Below, in pieces: positions 28,086 to 36,988 of a stretch of 48,523 bases of DNA. The translations under genes were made by a program, and so were the position numbers. The notes beneath the pieces were generated by a model. That model was not told the origin of the DNA. It saw only the letters and a list, made by a program, of their open reading frames with translations, and ran no database searches. Numbering within the stretch: the first letter of the stretch is position 1; the number at the start of each line of letters is the position of its first letter. The stretch comes from Candidatus Nomurabacteria bacterium. GTDB lineage: Bacteria > Patescibacteriota > Minisyncoccia > Phycocordibacterales > UBA2100. The DNA lies in the NCBI GenBank assembly GCA_943356775.1, contig CALRFU010000002.1, forward strand, positions 1-48,523. The letters run 5' to 3'.

Positions 28086-29315
28086 TTAGTCTATCAGAGC
28101 GTTCCCCTCACAAATGCCTTTATACACGTACGCCGATTCCCTGATACGACGCTCCTGCGTAGAGTAATCAATCTCGACGAGTCCGAATCTCGGGCCAAAT
28201 CCGCTCGCCCACTCGTAATTATCAAGAAGCGACCAATACATATACCCGCGCACATCGACACCGTTTTCAATAGCAAAGTGGATGCACTTGACGGTCGAGC
28301 GTATGTATCCGGCGCGGATACGGTCTTCCGCATCGGCGACACCCGCTTCGCTTACGTAAACCGGTTTTTTGTAACGTTTGAGCATCATGAGAGCCGTGCA
28401 GATGCCTTCCGGAAACACATCCCAGTCCATATCGGTCTTGTCGTACACTCTCCTATCGCCGAATTTTTTATGCAGGTAGTAGTTGAGCCCTACCACATCA
28501 CACTTCGCAATCACGCGGCTCATAAAATAGTACGTCCAGAACCGATTCATCACCCACGCCAGAATCCAGTTGATTGGATTTGCGTTTGCTTGGTAGAGGA
28601 TGACCTGCTTCACGATGCCGACCTCGGCATCCGGACACATCTTCTTGATTGCATCGTACGCGGCGTTGTGCGCACGTACGAGACGATGCATCACCGAAAC
28701 ATAGCGGATGATATTTCCGAATCCAAGCTTTGACTGCGGATTGATAGTGCGGCCGGAGGTCGTTATCGACGCATATTCAATGCCCGGCCACTTTTTGAAA
28801 GGCGGCCACGTGCCACGTGCCCAGCCATTGGAAACAAATACCATAGGCTCGTTCATGGTTGAAAAATGAACGCACAAATCTTCGAGCTTCCCCGTCACGT
28901 ATGCGCAGTAACGTGCGAATATCCTTGGCGCATCCTCACGCTCAAAGCCTCCCGACCGGGAGAACCAAAGCGGGAGTGTGAAGTGCCAGATGGTAATAAA
29001 CGGCTCGAGGCCACGTGCCCGTAACGCCAGCAAGACCTTGCGATAGTGCTCTATCTCTCGCTCATCGAATCGGCCTTCGACTGGCTCAATGCGGGCCCAT
29101 TCGATAGAAAGTCGGTGGCAATTGTGTCCAAGAGATTTCGCAATATCAAAGTCTTCTTCATATCGCTCATAGTGCTCGCACGCACGACCGCAGGGCGGCA
29201 CCTTGCCCTCCCGAGCCGCTTCTGCCCAGTCATTATTTTCTATCCCACCTTCGACTTGATACGAGGCAGTCGCTGCCCCCCATTTGAATCCTGAGGGGAA
29301 TCTTTTCTCAGCCAT
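28086..29315 (-). CDS. glycoside hydrolase family 1 (beta-glucosidase-like)
   Basis: FPSGFKWGAATASYQVEGG, HRLSIEWARIEPVEGRFD, FSTMNEPMVFVSNGW, KPVYVSEAGVADAEDRIRAGYI, GYMYWSLLDNYEWASGFGPRFGLVEIDY. Confidence 0.95.
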   Translation of the reverse strand: MAEKRFPSGFKWGAATASYQVEGGIENNDWAEAAREGKVPPCGRACEHYERYEEDFDIAKSLGHNCHRLSIEWARIEPVEGRFDEREIEHYRKVLLALRARGLEPFITIWHFTLPLWFSRSGGFEREDAPRIFARYCAYVTGKLEDLCVHFSTMNEPMVFVSNGWARGTWPPFKKWPGIEYASITTSGRTINPQSKLGFGNIIRYVSVMHRLVRAHNAAYDAIKKMCPDAEVGIVKQVILYQANANPINWILAWVMNRFWTYYFMSRVIAKCDVVGLNYYLHKKFGDRRVYDKTDMDWDVFPEGICTALMMLKRYKKPVYVSEAGVADAEDRIRAGYIRSTVKCIHFAIENGVDVRGYMYWSLLDNYEWASGFGPRFGLVEIDYSTQERRIRESAYVYKGICEGNALID

Positions 29316-29390
29316 TGGGTAATTCTACATCATGAGAGACGTCCCTTAAAAGAAGTACGACGAGCAAACTAACGGCACCTAGACCCGTCC

Positions 29391-30016
29391 TTACACCTCG
29401 AAACCTGGTGGTGTCGGAAGGAACGTAAACACACTCACACTGGTCGACGTCGCCGCATCGCCTGAAGCGTAGTACGCCGCGACCGCAAACGTAGTGGTCG
29501 CATTGTTTCCGAGCAAGAATCCCAATGAAGTGGCTGTCGTCGTTGCGTTGAATATACTATTTTTTTCTATCGCATACTGCGTCGCGCTCGATATTGCATT
29601 CCACTGCAAGTTGACTATCAATCCGGGGAAAGCGCAATATCCTCCCACCGGCACCAAACACTCTGCTAAGGACTTGGTAAAGGAGATTTTGGTATCTGAG
29701 GAGTTGGTGGAGATTGTGTAAAAGCACTCGCCGCGGCGGCACCCTGACTTGCCAAGTTTACCTTCGGAGCAGTTTGAAAGGCGCCGATCCCCTCTACCGT
29801 CGCGTTGACTTGCGCAGGGTCGGGTGGTGGCGGGAGATGTTCGCCGTTTACATTTTCAATCGTGAGTTTCTGCGAATGAATACGTGCAACGGTTTCTTCC
29901 GTCCTTTGATAATCTAATGCATGCGGGATGCTTTTAATAACGATAGCAATATAAAGGATGAGGACGGTGCCGAGCGGCCAGCGGACAATACGCCACGCGC
30001 GATGGGAGCGTTGCAT
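29391..30016 (-). CDS. secreted/anchored Fn3- or Ig-like repeat protein, apparently split by a frameshift
   Basis: 29666-30016 encodes a TM-anchored N-terminus; the next frame continues ...TISTNSSDTKISFTKSLAECLVPVGGYCAFPGLIVNLQWNAISSATQYAIEKNSIFNATTTATSLGFLLGNNATTTFAVAAYYASGDAATSTSVSVFTFLPTPPGFEV to 29391. Confidence 0.55.
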
Positions 30017-30048
30017 AATCTATTATAGTACAGCCGCGGGAGGAGAGC

Positions 30049-31791
30049 CTAGCCGAATGTGAAGGTGTAGGCTTCGAGACCTGAATTCTCTACTTCGATT
30101 TCGATTGTATGCTCCCCATAGTCAGCTCCGTTAATTAATTTGTAGAGTCTATCTTCTCGAATAGTAGCTTCGCCGTTTCTGTCGACATCCGCTCCCCTTT
30201 CATCTCCCAGAGTCTTGCCGCCATCGCGCGTCACTCTTATCTTGATGGGCTTATCGGATGCGGCGACGAAATAGACATTCTTGGCATCGTAGCGAAATTG
30301 TATCTGCGCTTTGACTGAGGTACTCTTCGCGTATTCTCCGGTAAAATTCCACACGCCGTCGAGATAGAGCATGTTGGGCTGGAGGTGTTCGGGGGTTTTT
30401 AATGTTTGTACTCCAGTAAGCCCTTGCGTGCCATTGCCGAGGTATTGATTACGCGACGCACCAAAATATGTTTCGGGACTATCCACGAGAGCCGCATTCA
30501 CCACAACGACTTCTGCAGGTTTTGTCTCCGGCACTGCTGACACCTCGACACCGAGCCGCAGGGCACGTTCGGCAAGCGCTTTTTTGATAGCCTCCTCCGT
30601 TTCTGCATAATTCCCTTCCCCAATGTGGTCGTAGACGATGTACCCATCAATATCGATAAGGTACTTACGCGGCCAATATTGATTGCCGAGCGCATTCCAC
30701 GTCTGATACTCATTGTCCAACACGACAGGATACTCGAGTCCAAAACCCGTGACCGCAGCTTGGACATTCGAGAGCACATGTTCAAAGGCGAATTCCGGCG
30801 TGTGTACACCAATAATCTCGAGACCGTTGGCAGAATATTTTTCGTACCACGCTTTGAGGTACGGCAGCGTGCGTTGGCAGTTGATGCACGAGTACGTCCA
30901 AATATCGAGAAGAACGACTTTCTTGCCGTTGAATTCTCGAATGGTGATAGGCTTCCCTCCGGTATTAATGTATCCATCGGGAGTTACCAATTCGGGCGCT
31001 TTCTTATACACAAGCGCCTTCGATTCCGACGTAAGCCCTGTCGATGTCCCTGATGTATTCACTGGAGTCCCCATCGGCGCCCCCAAAAGAATGTGCTCAT
31101 ACTTTGTCGCATCAAATCCCCTCTCTAGAAGCCATGCTTCGACGCGTGCCGACACTCCAGTCGCAACACCGAGTCCGACAATAATAAAAAGAATGCCGAT
31201 GGTTTTCCGGAACCAACCACCCGGCTCGATCGTCACACCCAGTCGGTCAACCAACCGTTGCCCCGCGAGCGCAATGATGAAAAGAAAGCCCGAGAGTCCG
31301 ACCGCATACGCGAGGAGATCGAGGAATCCCATGAAAAAACTCGCGGGCAATACGGTCGCAAGGATGACAAAGTACGTCGGAGAGCAACTTGCGAAGACCG
31401 GTCCGAGTGCGGCACCCATGAGCATGTCGCCCCAGAGAGAATTGCGTTGGTAACCGACTGCGAGTGCTTTATTCGAACTTCGATTCAGGAGATTCACAAA
31501 ACCAAGCGAATCCCACAGACGCGGAAATATCATTACAAGACCAAATAGGATAAGGATGCCGCCCGAAAACCATTGCCAAAACGATTGCGGCACGTTGATG
31601 AAGGCTGTACTCGCCTTGAGAAGCAGCGTGAAGACAATGACCGAGCCACCGAGCGAGATACAGATGACATAAGCGCGTCGCAAGCTGCCCGTCGTCAAAG
31701 AGCCGCCCACGATGACAGGCAAGAGCGGTAGCACGCACGGGGCTAATACAGTGAGCACGCCGGCGACAAATGAGATGAGGAACAGAATCAC
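30049..31791 (-). CDS. DipZ-like protein: CcdA/DsbD membrane domain plus TlpA-like thioredoxin domain plus C-terminal domain
   Basis: MILFLISFVAGVLTVLAPCVLPLLPVIVGGSL; VVLLDIWTYSCINCQRTLPYLKAWYEKYSANGLEIIGVHTPEFAFE. Confidence 0.92.
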   Translation of the reverse strand: MILFLISFVAGVLTVLAPCVLPLLPVIVGGSLTTGSLRRAYVICISLGGSVIVFTLLLKASTAFINVPQSFWQWFSGGILILFGLVMIFPRLWDSLGFVNLLNRSSNKALAVGYQRNSLWGDMLMGAALGPVFASCSPTYFVILATVLPASFFMGFLDLLAYAVGLSGFLFIIALAGQRLVDRLGVTIEPGGWFRKTIGILFIIVGLGVATGVSARVEAWLLERGFDATKYEHILLGAPMGTPVNTSGTSTGLTSESKALVYKKAPELVTPDGYINTGGKPITIREFNGKKVVLLDIWTYSCINCQRTLPYLKAWYEKYSANGLEIIGVHTPEFAFEHVLSNVQAAVTGFGLEYPVVLDNEYQTWNALGNQYWPRKYLIDIDGYIVYDHIGEGNYAETEEAIKKALAERALRLGVEVSAVPETKPAEVVVVNAALVDSPETYFGASRNQYLGNGTQGLTGVQTLKTPEHLQPNMLYLDGVWNFTGEYAKSTSVKAQIQFRYDAKNVYFVAASDKPIKIRVTRDGGKTLGDERGADVDRNGEATIREDRLYKLINGADYGEHTIEIEVENSGLEAYTFTFG

Positions 31792-31920
31792 AGCACTATT
31801 ATGCCACGCCCTGTGTTTCTCATGTAAACCATTTCCCTAGAGCTTGTAAGATTGACTAAAGTCATAAATAAGGTACAAACACTCTACACAACGCAATCAG
31901 AAGCCAAGGAGGACTCAGCG

Positions 31921-32226
31921 ATGATCGCGACCGTGCATGCTCTTAAACTGAAACGCCCATCAGGGTACCAGCCGCTTCTGTTCTCGGAAATCGAGCAGGT
32001 GGTCGCCGGGGCGTTTAACGCAGGCGACGGCGCTCGAGTCGAAGCCGCTGCCGACGCTTGGACAAACGAAGTCACCAAAAATACAGAGCTTCACCCCGTG
32101 CGTTACCGCATTCTGCGCGGTTGGGCACGGAACGTCCTCGCCCGAAATGCCGAACGAGGCACAAGCCCAATAAGCGTTATAGCGGAGCTTCGAGACCTTC
32201 TCAAAAGTCCGTGCTGGAAATTCTAG
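31921..32226 (+). CDS. hypothetical protein
   Basis: 101 aa; MIATVHALKLKRPSGYQPLLFSEIEQVV...; Shine-Dalgarno aaggagga; terminator at 32248. Confidence 0.7.
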   Translation: MIATVHALKLKRPSGYQPLLFSEIEQVVAGAFNAGDGARVEAAADAWTNEVTKNTELHPVRYRILRGWARNVLARNAERGTSPISVIAELRDLLKSPCWKF

Positions 32227-32247
32227 ACTCGGACAACCCCACCTAGC

Positions 32248-32287
32248 GCAGAGGGCCGCCCCCAAAAGGACGGCCTTCTCTATTTTT
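32248..32287 (+). terminator. rho-independent terminator
   Basis: GAGGGCCGCCcccaaaaGGACGGCCTTC followed by TCTATTTTT. Confidence 0.7.
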
Positions 32288-32304
32288 ACTGCTATAATCC
32301 CACC

Positions 32305-33954
32305 ATGAATCTACGCGAAGAACTCGCGCACGTCGTACAAGGCGACGTGAGCGACGATTTGAAATTGCGCACGCAATACAGCCGCGACACGAGTATTTTT
32401 GAGCGCATGCCTGCGGTCGTCGTTTTTCCGAAAAATGCTGAAGATGTCGTTGCGGTCGTCAAATACGTGAACGAAGCAAAAAAGAAAGGGCAGAATCTTT
32501 CTATCGCGCCACGCTCTGCCGGTACCTGCATGGTTGGCGGACCCTTGACCGACTCGATTGCGCTCGTCTTTTCGAAATACATGAATCGCATCGGGGAAAT
32601 CGGACTGGACTATGCCGAGAGCGAACCGGGCGCCTACTACCGTGATTTTGAGAAAGCGACGCTCAGAAAGCGTGGAATGATTATGCCTTCCTATCCTGCT
32701 TCGCGCGAGATTTGTGCTATCGGTGGGATGATCTCAAACAATTCTGGCGGCGAACTTACCCTTCACTACGGTAAGACAGAAAAGTACGTGCGCGGACTTG
32801 ATGTGGTTCTCGCCGACGGCAGTCAGGTTGTTCTGAAGCCCCTCACAATGAGCGAAGTGACTATAAAAGAAGCGCAACAAAATCTGGAGGGAAAAATCTA
32901 CCGTGAAATCAATGCGCTCATAAAAACTCACGCGATCGAGATAGAGGCTGCACGACCGAATGTCACCAAAAATTCTGCTGGCTATGCGCTGTGGAATGTA
33001 TTCGACAAAAAACACAATACGTTTGACCTCACACAGCTCATCGTCGGCTCTCAGGGAACGCTTGGACTGGTTACAAAAGCTAAACTCGGTCTTGTGAAGA
33101 CTAAAGAGCACCGCGCGATGCTCGTAGTATTTCTTTCCGATATCGGAATACTCCCCGAGATCGTGCATCGTGTCCTAAAATTAGACCCCGAATCCTTTGA
33201 ATCCTACGACGACCAGACGTTCAAGCTCGCCGTCCGATTCATTCCTCAAATCATCGGACACTTCGGTATCATGCAAATGATACGGCTCGGACTCGCATTC
33301 ATTCCAGAAATGTGGCTGGTCTTGACTGGCGGTGTACCCAAGCTCGTCCTGATGGCAGAATTCGCAGAAGACACCGCCGACGCAGCACTCGAAAAGGCGG
33401 AAGATGCGCGAGACGCGCTCGACGGCCTCGCGGTACGGACGAAGATTGCCCGCTCAGAAGCGGCAGCCAAGAAATATTGGACTATCCGGCGCGAAAGCTT
33501 CGCACTCCTCCGCAAAAATCTCAAAGGGCTCTACGCCGCTCCGTTTATCGACGATATTGTGGTACATCCCGATGATTACCCAAGATTTTTGCCTGAACTG
33601 ACCACCATGCTCTCGCAGCATCATCTCCTCTATACAATAGCTGGACACATCGGCGACGCCAATTTCCACATCATTCCATTGATGAATTTGGGCGATCCAA
33701 AAATGCGCCGCGAGATACTCGAGCTCTCTCCTAAGGTCTACCAGCTTGTCGCCAAGTATCACGGCTCTATCACGGGCGAACACAACGACGGCATCATCCG
33801 CACGCCGTATCTGCCGCTCATGTATGGAGACAAAATGTGTGCGCTCTTCGCGGAAGTGAAAAAGATATTCGATCCGCTGAATATCCTTAACCCGGGGAAA
33901 AAAGTGGGTGGTACGATAGAAGACGTAGAAAAATATATGATACGACGTGGTTAG
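32305..33954 (+). CDS. FAD-binding oxidase/dehydrogenase (GlcD/D-lactate dehydrogenase-like)
   Basis: NLSIAPRSAGTCMVGGPLTDSIALVFSKYMNRI, GGMISNNSGGELTLHYGKTEKYVRGLDVVLADGS, GHIGDANFHIIPL, GKKVGG. Confidence 0.9.
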   Translation: MNLREELAHVVQGDVSDDLKLRTQYSRDTSIFERMPAVVVFPKNAEDVVAVVKYVNEAKKKGQNLSIAPRSAGTCMVGGPLTDSIALVFSKYMNRIGEIGLDYAESEPGAYYRDFEKATLRKRGMIMPSYPASREICAIGGMISNNSGGELTLHYGKTEKYVRGLDVVLADGSQVVLKPLTMSEVTIKEAQQNLEGKIYREINALIKTHAIEIEAARPNVTKNSAGYALWNVFDKKHNTFDLTQLIVGSQGTLGLVTKAKLGLVKTKEHRAMLVVFLSDIGILPEIVHRVLKLDPESFESYDDQTFKLAVRFIPQIIGHFGIMQMIRLGLAFIPEMWLVLTGGVPKLVLMAEFAEDTADAALEKAEDARDALDGLAVRTKIARSEAAAKKYWTIRRESFALLRKNLKGLYAAPFIDDIVVHPDDYPRFLPELTTMLSQHHLLYTIAGHIGDANFHIIPLMNLGDPKMRREILELSPKVYQLVAKYHGSITGEHNDGIIRTPYLPLMYGDKMCALFAEVKKIFDPLNILNPGKKVGGTIEDVEKYMIRRG

Positions 33955-34984
33955 AAAATTCCTCGTCATTTGTACGGGAATTATCGCACTCCTTCCTAGA
34001 TTCACTTTTGCCCACGAGGTGTACGCGCTTGACGCAGCGTCAATATACCGCGCGATGCACACAGCGTCTCCCAATCCCTTCTCAGCTATTGCTGGCAACG
34101 AGTCTGATTTCTTTTTCTGGGGCTTCGTGTCATTCGTGACTGTCTCGACCATTTTGTGCGCCTCTCTATTCCGCGTATTCGAAAGAACCCTTGATCCGTT
34201 TCTTTCCTATCTCAAGCGCTGGGCTCACCCCCTCGTGAGAATTACTGTAGGAGCCTGCCTTATATCATTCGGCCTCGCGGGAGAACTGTACGGTACCGAA
34301 ATCAGTTTCGGGAGCCTCTTCGGCGCTTTGAGTCTCACCATGCAAGGGCTCTTCATCCTGGGCGGTGCCGCGACCATCGCGGGAATATATGTCCGGACTG
34401 CCGCAGTTTTCTCGATTGCGGTATACGCCTACGCCGCGAGCGTGCTCGGATGGTACGTCCTCACGTACACCGACCACTTGGGCGCTTCTCTCTTACTCCT
34501 CGTCCTGGGAGCCGGTTCGTGGTCACTTGAAAATCTTCTGCACAGAGGGCACCTCTCCCATTCTATGCGGTCATACCTCCAACCCTTTGTCCCGCTCGCG
34601 TTCCCCGCCATGCGCATGCTTTTTGGTTTTGGAATTATGTTTGCAGCCGTATACGCAAAATTCTTTCACAGCCAACTCGCGCTCGACGTTGTGAATCAAT
34701 ACAATCTCACTACATACTTCCCCTTTGAACCTCTTTTCATCGTGCTCGGCGCGCTCATTATCGAATTCCTTGTGGGGTTGATGATGTTCCTGGGCGTCGA
34801 AATTCGCTGGACAGGGCTTTTCCTCCTTTTCTGGCTCACGCTCTCACTGCTCTACTTCCAGGAAGCGGTATGGCCGCACATCATACTCTTCGGCCTCGGA
34901 ATTGCCGTTTTCTTTCACGGAAACGACCGGCACTCACTCGAAGGTCGACTATTCAAGCGACACGGTATTGAGCCGACTTCCTAA
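33947..34984 (+). CDS. DoxX-like polytopic membrane protein
   Basis: GTG start; signal-like N-terminus; multiple TM helices; PAMRMLFGFGIMFAAVYAKFFHSQLALDVV. Confidence 0.6.
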   Translation: MVRKFLVICTGIIALLPRFTFAHEVYALDAASIYRAMHTASPNPFSAIAGNESDFFFWGFVSFVTVSTILCASLFRVFERTLDPFLSYLKRWAHPLVRITVGACLISFGLAGELYGTEISFGSLFGALSLTMQGLFILGGAATIAGIYVRTAAVFSIAVYAYAASVLGWYVLTYTDHLGASLLLLVLGAGSWSLENLLHRGHLSHSMRSYLQPFVPLAFPAMRMLFGFGIMFAAVYAKFFHSQLALDVVNQYNLTTYFPFEPLFIVLGALIIEFLVGLMMFLGVEIRWTGLFLLFWLTLSLLYFQEAVWPHIILFGLGIAVFFHGNDRHSLEGRLFKRHGIEPTS

Positions 34985-35517
34985 ACTGCTCGTTTTCTGA
35001 CAAACAACATCAGCACGATAAGAAAACCAAAGAGTGTCGCGGCCATAAAGGGAAACGTGATGTAGCCGAATTCAAACATAAGACGCTGCGCACAATCACC
35101 TGCTCCGGTTGCCGGACAGGGAATGAGGGCACTGCCTCCCATTTGCAAATAATGCTGGTAGAGAGCTGCAGCGGCTCCAAAGATAGAAAACGCAATAGAA
35201 TAATCTGCAGCGCTGCGGTCACGTTTGTAGAGAGCGAGCGCAAACAAAACAACCTGCGGCCACAAAAATACCCGCTGCACCCAGCACCAGCCGCACGGCA
35301 CAAATCCGAGCACTTCAGAGTAATACAGAGTCATGGCGGTGGCTCCAAGTGTAAGGAACAGACCGACCCATATTCCCCAACGACTTAAAAGACCGGCAAT
35401 ATCCCGCAAATCAGCAAACCGTTTCTGCAAAAAATACAAAGCGAGAAATCCGGCGCCTGCGACCTGCATCGCAAGTGTACCGACAGCGAGTAGGTAATTG
35501 AGTGTTTCAACCGGCAT
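34981..35517 (-). CDS. disulfide bond formation protein DsbB/BdbC-like
   Basis: Four TMs; VPCGWCWVQRVFLWPQV (CxxC), PCPATGAGDC second cysteine pair. Confidence 0.85.
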   Translation of the reverse strand: MPVETLNYLLAVGTLAMQVAGAGFLALYFLQKRFADLRDIAGLLSRWGIWVGLFLTLGATAMTLYYSEVLGFVPCGWCWVQRVFLWPQVVLFALALYKRDRSAADYSIAFSIFGAAAALYQHYLQMGGSALIPCPATGAGDCAQRLMFEFGYITFPFMAATLFGFLIVLMLFVRKRAV

Positions 35518-35523
35518 GGTTAC

Positions 35524-35901
35524 TTACGGAAGCGTGCATCCGCTCGCGGTCGAGAGTGCTTGAAGCGATTGCTCGCCGCTGAGCGTAGTTGTGCTGTTCG
35601 CGAATGTCCATGTCGGATATCCTTCGATTTTCTTTTCTTTACAGATAGGAAGCTGTTCTTTACCGTCCGGAGTCGAACACTCAACGTACGGCAAAAGACG
35701 TGCGGCACTACCGAACATCCTCTTCGTCGCCTGGCAGTGCGGACACCAGAAGGCACCATAGAACACGGCGCCTTTATCCTTCAAACACTGTGCGAAGCCG
35801 TCGAGCTTGCTCGGAGTAGCGCGTATAAAGAAAGACGAACCGATACCCGCAACGATAATAGCGATGATAACGAGCCAGAATATGAGTACCCCCCTTTTCA
35901 T
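35524..35901 (-). CDS. membrane-anchored thioredoxin-like protein (CPHC)
   Basis: AVFYGAFWCPHCQATKRMFGSAARLLPYVECSTPDG, IEGYPTWTF. Confidence 0.87.
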   Translation of the reverse strand: MKRGVLIFWLVIIAIIVAGIGSSFFIRATPSKLDGFAQCLKDKGAVFYGAFWCPHCQATKRMFGSAARLLPYVECSTPDGKEQLPICKEKKIEGYPTWTFANSTTTLSGEQSLQALSTASGCTLP

Positions 35902-35963
35902 GCACGCATGATACCGCTCGCCGAAAGAAATGCCAAACATGCGACGTCTGATAGAATGGCTCC

Positions 35964-36479
35964 ATGACAAACCCGATACTCGAAGTTGAGAAAGCGTTAC
36001 ACGTTGAGGATGTGGACCGCGCATTTCTGCTCAAGGTTGTGCAACCATCACTGGTGGGGCTCATCGACGGATCCATCTCGACACTCGCACCGCTCTTCGC
36101 AGCGGCCTTTGCAAGTCACAATTCGCATATCACCTTTCTCGTAGGCACGGCGGCGGCTATCGGCGCGGCTATCTCGATGGCCTTCGCAGAGGGACTTTCG
36201 GACACGGGAGAACATACGGGACGAGGTCACCCCGCAATACGCGGCTCTATTGTCGGCGCCGCAACGTTTATCGGAGGTATTTTCCATACCCTCCCGTTCC
36301 TTCTCACCAACCTGACTGCCGCCCTCTATCTCGCCTATATAATCGTTGCTGTGGAACTACTTGCGATAGGCTATATTCGCTATCGGTATTTCAAAATGGG
36401 TTTTTGGTCGTCTGTAGGACAAGTGGTTTTCGGCGGGGCGCTCGTCTTCCTCGCAGGCATCCTTATCGGGAGTGCTTGA
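35964..36479 (+). CDS. VIT/CCC1-type membrane protein
   Basis: LVGLIDGSISTLAPLFAAAFAS, AISMAFAEGLSDTGEHTGRGHP. Confidence 0.75.
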   Translation: MTNPILEVEKALHVEDVDRAFLLKVVQPSLVGLIDGSISTLAPLFAAAFASHNSHITFLVGTAAAIGAAISMAFAEGLSDTGEHTGRGHPAIRGSIVGAATFIGGIFHTLPFLLTNLTAALYLAYIIVAVELLAIGYIRYRYFKMGFWSSVGQVVFGGALVFLAGILIGSA

Positions 36480-36483
36480 TTTC

Positions 36484-36545
36484 AATAATTCAATCCAATT
36501 GAATTGCTGAAATCACGTCGCGCGTATCCAATACGTGCGACGTGA
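36484..36545. terminator. two consecutive hairpins between convergent genes (putative bidirectional terminator)
   Basis: AATTCAAT-CCA-ATTGAATT and TCACGTCGCgCGTAT-CCA-ATACGtGCGACGTGA. Confidence 0.6.
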
Positions 36546-36563
36546 ACAGATTCACCATTCCCA

Positions 36564-36965
36564 CTACAGATGTTTCGCCGCGCCACACTTACACCCAACG
36601 GGACGGATAAACTCGTCAAAGTACTCGGTATCGTAATCAATTGTTAATTCTTCTCCCTTTTTTATATCCCGTACCGCAATAATGAGAATCTTTCCATCGG
36701 AAATTTCTGCCTCCGTATTTGGATTGCATGAATGGTTGATATACCGTGCGGTATTTGAACGCGGTGAACCGTCAATCGTCCACTCCTCATCAATCTCGAA
36801 GAGATACCGGGCATGTTTCATGTAGTCGGCAGCGTCCGTGGAAATCTTCTTTCCCGTATATTCAAGAATGAACTCACCCCTCTTGATATCGCACAGTGCA
36901 AAAAGACCCTGCCCCATCCCCGGGGAGGACCTGCGTACCCTAAAACGTGCATCTATCGTTTTCAT
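36564..36965 (-). CDS. SET domain protein (putative lysine methyltransferase)
   Basis: GQGLFALCDIKRGEFILEYTGKKIS, ARYINHSCNPNTEAEI, KKGEELTIDYDTEYF, VGCKCGAAKHL (post-SET-like). Confidence 0.93.
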   Translation of the reverse strand: MKTIDARFRVRRSSPGMGQGLFALCDIKRGEFILEYTGKKISTDAADYMKHARYLFEIDEEWTIDGSPRSNTARYINHSCNPNTEAEISDGKILIIAVRDIKKGEELTIDYDTEYFDEFIRPVGCKCGAAKHL

Positions 36966-36988
36966 GGAGGCCAAGTATAATACAGTGC

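Noticed and set aside
30713-31453. 246-aa plus ORF over the DipZ-like gene
   Set aside because: Antisense shadow; Ser/Pro/Arg-rich and motif-free.
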